DNA of 64,000 nucleotides from Flammula alnicola (taxonomy: Eukaryota; Basidiomycota; Agaricomycetes; Agaricales; Strophariaceae): the NCBI GenBank assembly GCA_015499995.1, contig JADNRV010000153.1, positions 62,001 through 126,000 of the forward strand, written 5' to 3'. This document shows, in pieces, positions 1-10,616 of this stretch (its first letter is position 1; each line of letters begins with the position of its first letter). The notes under the pieces were generated by a model. That model was not told the origin of the DNA, searched no databases, and saw only the letters and a program-made list of their open reading frames with translations. The translations under genes were made by a program, and so were the position numbers.

Positions 1-1691
1 GTGAGTCCGGTTTGGCGTCATGCAAGACGCCAAGCGCTAATTCAACGTATTTGACTAGGTAAATCAACTACGCTAAAGAGTACGTTCGTAGTTCGGTTTC
101 TGAGTCAGTTACTTATTTAATGCTTTTAGACTTTCGCATGAGATATGCTCAGGACGAATGGAAAAGAGAACGTAATGGCTGGCGCGCCGTTGTTCAGTTG
201 AACATCGTTCGGTCCATCATCACCATACTTAAGGTTATCGAAGCCGAAATGAATGGAGATGTTCCAGCTGACTCTGAAGATGACCAAACTACCCTCAACG
301 ACTCTAATGAAGTCGAGGCGATGAAATTCACAGATCGACATCAACTTCTGATGATCCGACTTGCTCCATTACTCGGTGTGGAGGCAGACCTGAAACGTCG
401 CTTGGGTGCTGGCTCTGAGCCCCTCCCACCGGCCGCCACTCCTCTTTCTGCAACACCTTTCGACACTCGTGACATTGGAACTAATGTCCGAAGGAAGCAG
501 GAGTTTTCTGTGCGGTCGTGGAAGGAAGTGTTGTTGCCAGAAACCCGAGAAGGCGGCGAATCTTCGTCTGGTCAGGGTTCAGACTCAATTTCGTCTACTA
601 TTTCTGGATGCAAAGACGACATGAAGGCGCTTTGGGAGGACAAGGCAGTGCGCCTAGCCCTGAAACGGCGGCGGCTCCAATTGAACGATACCGCTGGCTT
701 GTACGGGGGTCTTTCCTTCTATCCTCGCCGTTGCGCTAACATATTGGTGTTTAGCTTTCTAAACGACCTGGACCGCGTTGCAGCTCGCAACTACACTGTT
801 ACTGATGACGATATCGTACGCGCCCGACTTCGGACAGTTGGCATTCAAGAACACAAGCTAATATTCAGACAAGGGCCTTGGGACAACGCGAGAGGTAAGT
901 TATATTTAGTACCTCGATTAGATCAACAGCAAGATTGACCATATCATTACCAGGGAGTCAGTCTGGTTGGGAATGGCGCATATTTGACGTTGGCGGCTGC
1001 CGAACCACGGTACGTGATGAATATTTTTATGATCGGTGATCCAGACGTTGACCAGTGACCGATCACAGCGCGCGGCATGGCTTCCTTACTTTGACAATGT
1101 CAACGTTATAATTTTCCGTACGTTTCGCATTTGAATGGGCGCTTGATAATGATCTAAAGCAAGTCCACAAAATGCAGTTTCACCTGTATCTGTTTTCGAT
1201 CAGCGGCTGGAAGAAGACAAAACTGTCAATCGCCTCGAGGATTCGATTATCTTATGGACATCGATTTGTTCGTCGAAATTGCTGGCGAGGACGCAGCTCA
1301 TCCTTTTCCTCAACAAGTGTGATTTGCTCCGTCGAAAACTCAAGCGAGGTATCCAAGTAAAGCAGTACTTGCCTAGCTACGGTGATCGTCCAAACGAGGT
1401 GATCACTGTCGTGAAATGTATGTTTCCTTGTACTCTGTCCCCCCGCATTGACTTATCTTTCTCCTTGTAGATTTTCGCGAAAAGTTCAAGGATATTCAAA
1501 AACAGCACTCTCCTGAGTCGCGCTCCGTTTATATATACCCGACTACGGTCACTGTATGTTAATTCTTCTGACTCGCCCCAAATATTGCTGAAGTTTTGCC
1601 TTTCTAGGATACCACCGCTACGGGCACGACGCTTGAGACCGTCCGCGACGGTGTTCTGCGAGAGAACCTCGCAGCCTCGCAACTCATATAG
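1..1691 (+). CDS. Heterotrimeric G-protein alpha subunit, 5'-truncated by window edge
   Basis: GTP-binding signalling subunit acting at the plasma membrane. The window starts on a GTGAGT donor, so the first exon with the P-loop is outside; intron 1 ends at 129. Visible exons: 130-894, 954-1009, 1069-1117, 1178-1417, 1471-1553, 1608-1691. The frame stays open through all splices. Switch I reads RLRTVGI (Arg and Mg-binding Thr kept), switch II reads FDVGGCRTT, the guanine motif is NKCD, and TTVTDT stands in for the TCATDT motif. The C terminus ends ASQLI. Odd points: the catalytic Gln of DVGGQ is replaced by Cys, and the C-terminal tail lacks a Cys. A low-complexity insert (Ser/Gly-rich, about residues 80-160 of the visible part) separates helical regions, as in expanded mushroom G-alpha paralogues. 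Family assignment is firm; its receptor or pathway is unknown. Confidence 0.9.
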
Positions 1692-2947
1692 CCAAAAAGT
1701 TGTCGTCCAGTCGCGTAACACCACTCCGCCCGCAATCCCCGCTCCATCACGCAAGACGACGAACGACGATATCAACACTCATCATCGGACACTCACTGAT
1801 GATGATCTTGCTGCTACACCACACTCGCATTCTCATTCATCAGGCCACTCCCTCTCTTTATTCAGATTCTGGATGAGAAACGGATTCGATGGAAGGCGAG
1901 AGCGATATTATAACCCATCTTTTTAATTTGCTTTGCAAAAAAATGTCGCTTGTCCGGGCCCTGCGAGGCCTTTGGGACCAGGGTGGACGGAGTTGCTTTC
2001 GGGTGTCTGTGGAAGTCAGGGTGGAAGTACGATGGACTTGGATAGTAAACCGATTCTGCCAGTCGAGCTGGCGCAGTGCATCAGGGTGATCCTGATGATG
2101 CAATTCGCTGCTAACTAGCTAGCTCGGGTGACTTGATGGAGGATCCTTCTTGTAAGTAAAATATATTTATACGATGTAGCTCTCATTATTTGTCGGTACA
2201 ACACATGTTTTCGTTGTTTTGGACATGCTGAAAATTCTAGTTGATTTTTTCGCGAATTATGTACATATTACAGAGAATACGACAATGAAATCAAATATGC
2301 GCAAGTACAGGCAAGTACCCATGCTCCGAATTTCGAAACTTGAGTGGCGCTCAGCTCGCTCTTTTTCACCGAGAAATCCTACGAACCCCGCACACGATCC
2401 AGGATGTGTGAACGGCTTTACGCCATTTCCCTTGTGGGGCCGCTGTTTTCTTACCCTTGAAAGGCGTGGAACTTGGCTTGGACTCGGACGGTTTGACCCG
2501 TCAACGGAAGACACGTCGTTACGGTGCCCCTTCTTGCAGATGGGTCGTGACAAAAAGAATCTTCTAGTAGGCGGACTGTCGATTGTCAGGCTCGAACCTT
2601 TCTCAAGGCTCTGCCAGACCATGGTATTGAATGCGTAAGACCTCCTAGGCGACATACCAATTCATCGTCCCCTGGATTCCTACATAAGTAGAAGGCGAGT
2701 AACGTTAATAGCTTGCCTAGATTTTCCCTTGCGATCTGACACTTTCTCTCGAACATGAAGTCGCACTAAATCATGTTCCAAGTAGATGTGATTTGATGTG
2801 ATAGAAATGACTCTCGCAAATTTAGGACCAGGGTCTGACGGTGTCTATCGGGTCTTATGAAAATGCGGTATTCAAAGTGTCTGAGGCCGACTCCTAATTG
2901 CGGCTTCATCTTCTGCGTATCCCTTCACCTCTCCGACGGTTTTGGCT
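1692..2947. other. Intergenic, no gene recognised
   Basis: Holds the 3' flank of the G-alpha gene and the upstream region of the chorismate mutase gene. Open frames of up to 139 codons occur on both strands at 2219-2655 but overlap one another and resemble no family known to me. Confidence 0.5.
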
Positions 2948-2953
2948 TATAAG
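2948..2953 (+). promoter_or_regulatory. TATA-like box of the chorismate mutase gene
   Basis: TATAAG lies 46 bases before the ATG at 2994, a normal position for a strongly expressed fungal gene with a short leader. Confidence 0.5.
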
Positions 2954-2993
2954 TAGCTGTTTTCATGGGGACCCTCATCCAAAGAAACACACC

Positions 2994-3596
2994 ATGAAGC
3001 ACTTACGGCTCTCAAGCTTCCTCGTGCTTGCTCTCGCTCTCCCACAAGTCCTCTCTGGCAGACCAAATCCAACTAAGGACTTTGCCGAGGCTTGCTACGG
3101 CGAACCGCTCCCAGACATTCCATTGTCTATGGATAACAGGACGATTCCGTGGGGTGCCCCCACTATCATCAATGGGACGTCAACTTGTTGTTCTTCCCTG
3201 GATCAAGTTCGAGCAGGAATAGATGCAATCGACTCTCAGATTTTGGAGCTCCTCTCCCAGAGGTGTGTCGGTGGATGTTTTCTCTCGTAAAAATAATTAC
3301 TGAACACTCTCCATCGGTGCCAGGGCTGCTTTCGTTCGCGAAGCAACTCGCTTCAAAGCTACGCACGACACCGTCGACGTTCCTTCCAGAGATCAGCAAG
3401 TGATTGACGAAGCCGTCGCAAATGCAACAGGAGTGCATTTACCACAGACGATTGCGAGAGCTGTGTTCACTGCGATTATCAATGCGAGCGTACCCTTTGA
3501 GTTTTGTGTGGTACGTCTGTCTTTCGTTATCACGTAAAAGGAGAGAGGGCTCACCCATGGACTCAGTTCGATTCCTTCCACGAGCGTGGACATTAG
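2994..3596 (+). CDS. Small secreted chorismate mutase (AroQ fold)
   Basis: Converts chorismate to prephenate; the secreted form acts outside the cell or in a host. Exons 2994-3262, 3324-3510 and 3567-3596 give about 161 residues. A clear signal peptide (MKHLRLSSFLVLALALP, cut near residue 21) is followed by a 45-residue linker and an AroQ helix with RAGIDAIDSQILELLSQR, then VREATRFK, which supply the usual Arg/Arg/Lys substrate contacts. The chain ends FCVFDSFHERGH. Several Cys residues (CYG, TCCS, FCV) suggest disulfides, fitting secretion. The start is set by the signal peptide, the Kozak-like ACCATG and the TATA box; an in-frame upstream start at 2898 would hide the signal. Housekeeping fungal chorismate mutase (ARO7) is larger and cytosolic, so this is a separate gene. 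Fungal secreted chorismate mutases are known as plant-defence-modulating effectors; that role here is only inferred. Confidence 0.88.
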
Positions 3597-4439
3597 CTCT
3601 CTTTGGGGGGTTGGTTTTGCTATGTTCGATCACCCTCCTGTGAAGCGCAGCATACGAATTCCCACGCAATAAAACTTTGACAGAATATAGCAAAGTCTGC
3701 CTTCACTACCGAAGTCGGTTTCTTTCGCCTTCGTGATCCACCTCAATTTTCCGGTTGCTATCCGAATAAACTCTCGTGTGCACTGAAGTGTGTGTATCAT
3801 GAATATGGTCCATAACGATATGCTCTTCTCCTACTCGACCCCGGAAGCATCTTTCTGGGACTCTCCTTTCCGAGCGAGAAGATCAAGAATCGAAAGGGAA
3901 CGATTGGACGCACCATCTGGACTCAAGAACTCAAGGACGAGCGGCGAATTGGGCCTGAAGCTTTTTCTGGTCGTATGACGTACGTATTTTGGCCTGCTGA
4001 TACACGACATTCGCAGGCGTCTGCTAAGAATAATGCTTCTTCCACCAAGGTTCATGATGTCCAATGTGATTTAAGCTATCACCTGTTGCCAATCATCTGG
4101 TGTGACCATGCAGTCAACGCGACCAGTATTCTGTCCCACCCCATCTTGATGTTCCCGCCTGCCGCATTCCGGTAAATACCCAACTACACTCAGTTATGAT
4201 CTACCCGCATTCGTCACTGACCGGGGTATCTCCTTTACTCTGTTTCCGGCTGTTGCCTTCCAGAAGTGCATTAGCACCAAGTGAAAGCCTGAATGCTTGG
4301 ATATCGCTAATCCTCTGATGAATTTCGTTCCCGTCAACGTGTCCCGATCCCACACACAGAGCGCTTTTCCCATATCTGTCAAACTTGCGAAAAGAGTCGT
4401 CCCTGCCAATCTGACTCTTTCCTTCTCACTGTTACCACC
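3597..4439. other. Intergenic, no gene recognised
   Basis: Between the chorismate mutase stop and the next open frame. Only short overlapping frames on both strands; some pyrimidine-rich AG sites near 4170-4430 could be untranslated exons of the next gene, but nothing decides this. Confidence 0.4.
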
Positions 4440-5216
4440 ATGCTCTCGAAGGTCTCAAGGCGAGTGAGGCGCGCTTCAGTCCAGGAGATTATGGTAGTAG
4501 AGCCTCGGGCACAGGCCGTCGATAGCGCACCGGACCTCCTTCGCTGGAGTGACTTTGCCAGTCCATTTCCGCCAGTGGCTTATGGAGGCTACACGAGACA
4601 CTACGTGAGCAAGACGCCCAAGGACGCGGAGGCCCCAAGCTACTCTCCAGTCCTATCACACTATCCTGACTCAAACTCTTCATCACGCGATATTCCCCCG
4701 AGGTCTCCTCTGTTCTTTTCTCCGTCACTAAAGAAATCTCTATCCATTATCCATGAGGTGTCTATGGAGTCGATGGCGCCGAAAAGACCTCCAAACCTGA
4801 CAGTGTCTACAAATACTACCCCCACATTACTTCGCCGACAACGTCGAAGATTACTCCGGACGCCGAGCATTGAACGGGACTTTGCCGTACACGCGCGGCA
4901 TCTATTCGCGTCTTCTCACTCTGTTAACGACACCTCGTTATTGAATACCCCATCCTCACATCGTTCCGCCCACTCGCACTCGTCGAGTTCTCACTCTGGC
5001 CACTCTGACTCAAACCATTCTGACTCTAATCATTCCGACTATCCTATAACACCGTCCACCAGCGTTGATAGTGGGGACGAAGGCAATCTATTCGAAGAGG
5101 GACGATTGGAAAAAGGGTGCGCGGAGGAGATACCGAACCGGCCGGACAGTAGATCATCGTTCAGCACCGCGAGGAGTGGATTCAGCGATATTAACCCCGT
5201 TTCAAGTCCACACTAA
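4440..5216 (+). CDS. Hypothetical Ser-rich protein
   Basis: Single open frame of 258 codons starting in a good context (ACCACCATG). The N-terminal third is basic (SRRVRR) and resembles no domain I know. Two basic patches follow (LRRQRRRLLR near residue 130). Residues about 170-205 are a Ser/His/Asp low-complexity tract built from repeats such as SDSNHSD. No signal peptide or membrane segment is visible. Probably an intrinsically disordered, possibly nuclear or phosphorylated protein; a role cannot be assigned. It could also be only part of a longer spliced gene, since untranslated or coding exons upstream cannot be excluded. Confidence 0.5.
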   Translation: MLSKVSRRVRRASVQEIMVVEPRAQAVDSAPDLLRWSDFASPFPPVAYGGYTRHYVSKTPKDAEAPSYSPVLSHYPDSNSSSRDIPPRSPLFFSPSLKKSLSIIHEVSMESMAPKRPPNLTVSTNTTPTLLRRQRRRLLRTPSIERDFAVHARHLFASSHSVNDTSLLNTPSSHRSAHSHSSSSHSGHSDSNHSDSNHSDYPITPSTSVDSGDEGNLFEEGRLEKGCAEEIPNRPDSRSSFSTARSGFSDINPVSSPH

Positions 5217-5814
5217 CCAATGCCACTACCGCCATCATCATTACTACCACCATGACACGTCCATTTATCCTTGTTCGCTTGTACGTTTGTTCGTTCATTA
5301 TCCTACCCGAGTCTCCCTTACGTTATTAGACCGGAAACAGTTTCGGGAATTTCTTGTAGTCTACCCTTATATTACTGTATCGCTTGATTTATATGTACCA
5401 TCATGCACGATGACCCTCCTCGAGTTCGCTTTCATTATTAACTCATCTATCCATATGCATCTGTTCTGCCACTGTTATCGTACACGAGGAATCGAATTCA
5501 ATTGTCCCAACCGGTGGCGGCGGTGTACCTGTGTCCTAAGATATGGATGACGAAAGCTGTTATCGCCAGACTATGTAGGTACTCGTAAAAATTGTATCGG
5601 CGGAGTCATGTTGCTATGTAAGTGTCTCTTCGATGCGTATATGTCAGTGGAATGCCCCAAAAATGGAAGCCAATGAAAAGTGGTATGTATCAAACTCATC
5701 CATCATGCATCTTCATGCATGCCCATTAGATCAATGAAGTCCGTGAACAGCAAAGCCAACCCAAGAAGAAAAGTGTTCGTCTCAATTCGTCTCGGTTTAT
5801 TGTTGCAGCGGTGC
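5217..5814. other. Intergenic, 3' ends of two convergent genes
   Basis: The Ser-rich gene (+) and PPX1 (-) run toward each other here. AT-rich 3'-flank character; no gene seen. Confidence 0.5.
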
Positions 5815-7295
5815 CTACGAGGTCTTGCCTGCGGCTTCGCTTGGGCCGGGAGCAGATGCAGGCGCCGAACTCTCAAGGATATTTTTGAGCAGAGGGGCGA
5901 TGGCCTTCCGTGTCGCGTTTGCATTTCCTTGCTTGTAAACCCTCGCTTTCGACCCCGCAGGAAGCTTTCCGCCTTTCTCCAAATCGAATTTCTTATACCT
6001 CTTCACCTGGATCCCCTTATCCGCCTCCAACCCTGCCCAAAGGTGGCGCGCAAGAACATCCGTGGTCAGCCCCTCGTTCTGCTTCTGCGGCTCTTCGAGT
6101 ATGATCCACGCCATCTCGCGCTTATGCTTCCCCTTGACGTTCTTGCCGACGATCTTCTTCTTGACGTCGTTGAAGGAGGTGAGCACGCCGAGCACGGTCA
6201 GGCCGCGCTGTTGCATCCACTTGACGGCGGCCTGTTCGAGTTTGCCGTCCGTGGCCCATGATTTGAGGCTCGCGGGTACGGTGGAGAGGCCGGCTTTAAT
6301 GGAGGGCTGCTTCACAGCCCAGGAGAGCTGGTAGTTGTACTCCTTGTAATCGCGTCGGAGAAGGTCGAAGGCTCCGAGGTGGGATACGTCGGCCTTCTTC
6401 TCGGTAAGCGTCTTTGTTAGCTCTTTGATGGTTTGAGAGTCGTACAATCCATCTGGATTCGGGTGGTCGATGGGCGCTAAAGCTGAAAGAGGGGGGATAG
6501 AGTTCGCGAGGGTGGATTTCACGGCGATCGATACAGCGGAATCGCGGTCGAGTTGGATAGCTTTTCCTCCGGGTTTCAAGCCGTCGGTGTCGATCAGGAT
6601 GGCTGTTAGAAGGAGCGTGGCGAGTTCTGCAGGGATTTCTCGAGGACAAAGCGCGGCTACGTGAGAGGAACAGCTGCCACAGGGGAATATAATGCGTGGG
6701 TCGGCCTTGGGGTATAGCCCTTCGTCTTCGTGGTGGTCCACAACAGCGATGACTTCGGCCTTGCGGTTATCGGTGGTATACGCCTCGCCCAGGCGATTGT
6801 GATCAACCAAAATAAATTTCTGGGATGGGAATGGCTTGAATTCCGATATTTCCGTTAGGGTGAGCAATTCCTCCTGTGTTTCGCTCAACCCAGCGAGTTT
6901 CAAGGCGTAGAGGTTCTCTGCACGGAGATTCAGGTCGGCACGCTCCACCTGGATAAGGGGTACAGCGGGTTTCTTATGCACCTCGGCTTGAATCCATGCA
7001 TACGCAATCGCGCTTGCAATCGAATCGAGGTCTGTTATCGGATTCCTAGCATCATGTGTTCTGACATAAAAGTCGAGGACGACATACCACCAGCCTCGTT
7101 ACCCATGACCACCGTCCATCCTGCTGCCTTCTTCCGATCTTCTTTGATGTCTTTCAAGTACTCTGCCTTGGAAGTGCTCAGAAAAAGGCTAAGAGATGTC
7201 GCCGTTGTAGGTATGTTGGGTACTTGCGCTGGCAGATAAGCCTCAGTCAACCTCAAAGCAACAGAGAGTCGGCGGAGGGGCCCGCTCTTCGGCAT
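5815..7295 (-). CDS. PPX1: Exopolyphosphatase, DHH superfamily
   Basis: Releases terminal phosphate from inorganic polyphosphate. Two exons, 7295-7088 and 7031-5815, joined by a 56-nt intron, give 474 residues (yeast Ppx1 is 397). Metal-binding motifs in order: GNEAGDLDS (split by the intron), LVDHN, the signature VVDHHEDEG, SGSCSS-like GSCSSHV, and AILIDTDGL; the C-terminal half fits the DHHA2 domain, ending with a helix rich in Ala/Pro. The extra length is mostly at the N terminus: the family core begins around SLSLFLSTSKAEYLKDI, some 35 residues after the chosen Met. The same frame stays open to an ATG at 7439, adding 48 residues with a basic stretch and a hydrophobic segment (ALLLVAASAGISAF). 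The start is therefore uncertain: the 7295 start gives a soluble enzyme, the 7439 start a mitochondrial or membrane-anchored form. Confidence 0.94.
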
Positions 7296-7439
7296 GGTCG
7301 TGAGTGATCGGTGGGTAAAAGCGCTGATGCCTGCAGAGGCAGCCACAAGCAATAGCGCAGAGCTTTTGTATTTGGTCCTAAGGACCCTTAGAAAGGGTAG
7401 GATACGTATTTTGGGCAACAAGTGCTTTCTTTCCTCCAA

Positions 7440-7971
7440 GTCCAGACTAAGAATTCAATCAGAATCTTTGTACACGATCTGAATTGCCTTTCATCTCGCT
7501 TCATGATCATCAGTCACGTGTTTGCTTCTTTGCTGCAATATTGCGGCTTTCCTGCTTTCTGGAAGTCGATCCAAGGTTATCGGTGTCCCTGAAAAGCATG
7601 TCTTTCACATGGTGTTAAAAAGGGGTGGAAGAACCTGAGTGTTACCAAAAAGGTCGGATTGTAACCGGGTTATTTAATTTTTATGTGGCGCAGCAAATAA
7701 TTCACCGGCTCAGAGCGACTCGGAGCTCTTGTGCGCTTACACCAACCAAGGGCGTGAATTGTGATTCAGGCTGCCATTAATCCTTAATAATGGAACCTTG
7801 AAAGCACCCTGACGCCCTAGTCCTCAAGGCGCTGAGCAATATATCACACCAGTAATGCACCCATCGGATCCACTGTCACTTTATTGACGATAAGTGTACC
7901 ACAAGCACATAGGTATAACTCACCCCCGAGTACAACGGCATGAGGTTAATTTATGCCGCGGGAGACACGGC
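7440..7971. other. Intergenic, PPX1 promoter side
   Basis: Lies upstream of PPX1 and downstream of the APH-kinase gene. No open frame of interest; no promoter element I would name. Confidence 0.4.
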
Positions 7972-8935
7972 TCAATACCGCAGAGGCTCTTGAAAAGAAG
8001 TGTCCAAAAGCCTAATATAACTATCATGAATAATAGTCCGAGCACCAAAGGTGCGTTCCAAGACTGTGCGCCACTTTTTAGACCACCGAGCATCCCTCCA
8101 CATGACCATTGTCTCCCAAAATTCTGGGTAGCAGCCGAACGTTTCCCAGTCTACAATACCGACGATTTCCCCCTTATCGATGAGAACATTTCGTCCGGCG
8201 AGATCTCCGTGTGTGAGGACAGCGCGGTCATGCTCAGTTCTATCGAGGGGGATGTCGAGTTTAGATCGAGAGAGCCAATAGGCATTGAAGTCGGTGACAG
8301 ATTGAAATGCATCGGCCGGCTCCACGCTGTTGTGAACTTCGTCCCAAGGAAGGGCTCGGAAGTAGACGTTTCTGAATGGACCTCCGTTACTAGAACCCAA
8401 GGATGTCTGCGGAGCGATGGGAAGCCCCCTGATTTGTAGTATAAAATCTGCAAGTTGTTCGGCAATGCCTTGAAGCTCCTCGAGTGACAAGCTGATGTAC
8501 GAGTCAATGAGGGTGGTCCCAGCTACAAAATCCATGACAATGTAGACAGTCCCTTCTCGCTCGAAAGCCATATGAATTCGCGGAACAGGAATTGTCGTGT
8601 GCTGCCGAAAGAAGTCCATGATGCGCGATTCTTCCAGTCCGACGTTGTAGCCAGAGGAATCATATTTGACGCAGCGACCATCGTTTAGATTTTGCCAAGG
8701 GCTGTAAGGGTTTCCCGAGGATTTTTTAGACACTTTCAGCTTTTCCAGTACGTCGAGGATGCTGTCCTCGTCCGGATTTAACACGTCTGGAGGAAGCACA
8801 TGGTGCTGCAAAGACAGGCCTGGAAATTACTGAGAAACGACCGCGAGATTTGGAAATCGTAATAAATTTACCAGCTGAGAAGGATGAGCTGTGAGTAGGC
8901 TCACCTTCAAATGAGTTATTGTCCGTTGGTGACAT
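7972..8935 (-). CDS. Aminoglycoside-phosphotransferase-like (APH) small-molecule kinase
   Basis: Protein-kinase-like fold that phosphorylates a small molecule; the substrate of fungal members is generally unknown. Exons 8935-8872 and 8819-7972 with a 52-nt intron give 303 residues; the ATG sits in CCACCATG. Motifs: nucleotide-loop region with VKYDSSG (about residue 70), the hinge VMDFVAGTTL, the Brenner-type catalytic motif LTHGDLAGRNVLID and the metal-binding GIVDWE. The mid-region LEELQGIAEQLADFI is typical of mushroom APH proteins. These families are large in Agaricomycetes and do not imply drug resistance. It is transcribed in the same direction as PPX1 and EMC2, with independent flanks. 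Confidence 0.9.
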
Positions 8936-9338
8936 GGTGGACAGATGCAACGTTCCGGGTCGTTCATCGTTGACGTTGCAACTCGGATCAACCTGGCTCG
9001 TGGGCACATGACCGGTGACCGGCTAAGGATTGAGTATTTTGCTCCCTGTGGACTCAGTCAGACTCAGTCAAGCTCACGACTAGCATTGTCGACAACCTGT
9101 TATGCCAATGAGATGTCTCGCAAATCTTTCGAAATTTAATATAATCGAATCCAACTCTCAATATACTAGGAGGTGGAGATTCAATGGAATAAGTCATAAA
9201 TAAAAGGAAAAAGGATTACCAAAAGGACTAAGTCTCGTAGAAGTGATGCGCATGGGTGAGGGTAAACATAAAACATACGATAGTCCTGATGAATTACGCG
9301 GATAGTTATGGAAGGGTTGAATGACGAGGGTATATTGA
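8936..9338. other. Intergenic between APH kinase and EMC2
   Basis: About 400 bases with a short direct repeat (GACTCAGTCA twice near 9050-9070). No gene seen. Confidence 0.4.
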
Positions 9339-10491
9339 TCACTGTCTTCCAGACATCCAATTCGACACCAAACTGCGAGCTTGAATACCTTGTTCGCCAC
9401 TGTATGCTGTTAGGACTCTCTCTGTCGCTAGTTCGTCGATAAGTTTGATGTTCTTGGGAACTGGTGTATTTGACTGTGAACTGTGAGTTGTCGAGGAAGA
9501 AACAAGTTGCCGTGTGCACTGGAGTCGCATGAGGAAAGGTTCTTTTGATTGGGTGAACGAACATACCAGTTTTGTGCCCCACCACGCTCGTACAGATATT
9601 CCCAGAGGAATAGTATCCTCGTCTTCGCCTTCATTCATGTCAATGACAACAAGGAACATTTTCAGAGCCAATGGTATATCACCAGAGGTGTAGGCGGTTT
9701 CGGCAAATTGGAGGAATGTGAATGGATTCTGAGGAGTGAGGAGGAGAGCATGGAGAGGGCTTGAAGGGCAGAGGTATATCTAGAATAATCGTTGTCAATA
9801 TCGGAATTGAAATCGTGCAAGGGACAAGAGGACGCACTGGTTGCATGATGAGTGAATGTCCGCAAGCTCTAGCCATCCTTCTACGTCAGTGTAGAACGTG
9901 TCCAAATACTCGTTCAAGTCCTCTACAGCTTTCTCTATCTTGCCAACGCGCCTGAGAATGGATATCCGTCGTTTCCAAATGGCCTATGGATGTTTAATTA
10001 GAGAATCAAGTAAATGGGGTTGCAATGTCTTACCGCGTTGGCAGAGTTGATGCGTAGTAGCTCGTCATAGAAGGCGAGTATCGTACTGGGCGGCTCTGTC
10101 GCCTCCATTCGAATGCCAGTCAGTACGTCCACCCGTGGCGAGTCGGGAAACTTCTCGCCCAGTTGCTTGAGGCATTGCTAATGCGCAACCTTTGTTAATG
10201 TCAAAGCGCGCATTATAGCAGTCCAGATGTTACACATACGTCTGCTATGTCTAGTCGTCCAATATCAACGGCAGCTAGTGCAAGTTGCTCAAGGAATGCC
10301 CATCCTGATGTGAGAACATGGATTAGTGACGTGTTAAACAAGCAATTATCGGTTTCTTCACCTTCGTCGCCAAGTTTTGTAGATTTTCCTGACTTCAGCA
10401 CAATAAGACCCTTTTCGAAGGTCTCTTGTGATTCCCTAGTGTTATTTGTTCGAAAGGACGCGAGTTTCTGGAGAGCGGATTGTAGCGACAT
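9339..10491 (-). CDS. EMC2: ER membrane protein complex subunit 2 (TPR protein), one apparent frameshift
   Basis: Cytosolic TPR subunit of the EMC insertase, which places tail-anchored and polytopic proteins into the ER membrane. Exons: 10491-10362, 10304-10240, 10177-10034, 9983-9838, 9779-9567, 9518-9339. Recognisable segments include WAFLEQLALAAVDIGRLDIAD, the TPR AIWKRRISILRRVGKIEKAV, GWLELADIHSSCNQ, and FLQFAETAYTSGDIPLAL. In exon five the frame breaks at the GG run 9752-9753: upstream reads YTSALQALS and downstream reads LLLTPQNPF in another frame, as if one base were missing. A later acceptor (around 9760) would restore the frame but would drop a conserved stretch. The gene is divergent from FOL1, start codons 125 bp apart. 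The C-terminal end (residues after SGEQ) is less certain. Confidence 0.9.
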
Positions 10492-10616
10492 GAAGAGAGA
10501 GATTGCAGTTACGTAATGTCTGTGATGGTCGACATTATTTTCTCAACTTCGTCACCGACCACCACCATTCAGCGATACCGACTTTTTCGTCTCAAGGTCA
10601 AAGGTGTACAAGGACA
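10492..10616. promoter_or_regulatory. Shared divergent promoter of EMC2 and FOL1
   Basis: Only 125 bases separate the EMC2 ATG (-) and the FOL1 ATG (+), so both promoters and leaders must fit here. No TATA box is evident, as is common for housekeeping genes. Confidence 0.6.

Noticed and set aside
2580..2610. GGCTCGAACCT resembles a tRNA B box
   Set aside because: No A box at the right distance, no foldable acceptor stem, no polymerase III terminator.
5065..5550. 161-codon plus-strand frame overlapping the end of the Ser-rich gene
   Set aside because: Overlaps the better-supported frame, His/Tyr-rich composition matches AT-rich 3' flank, no domain.
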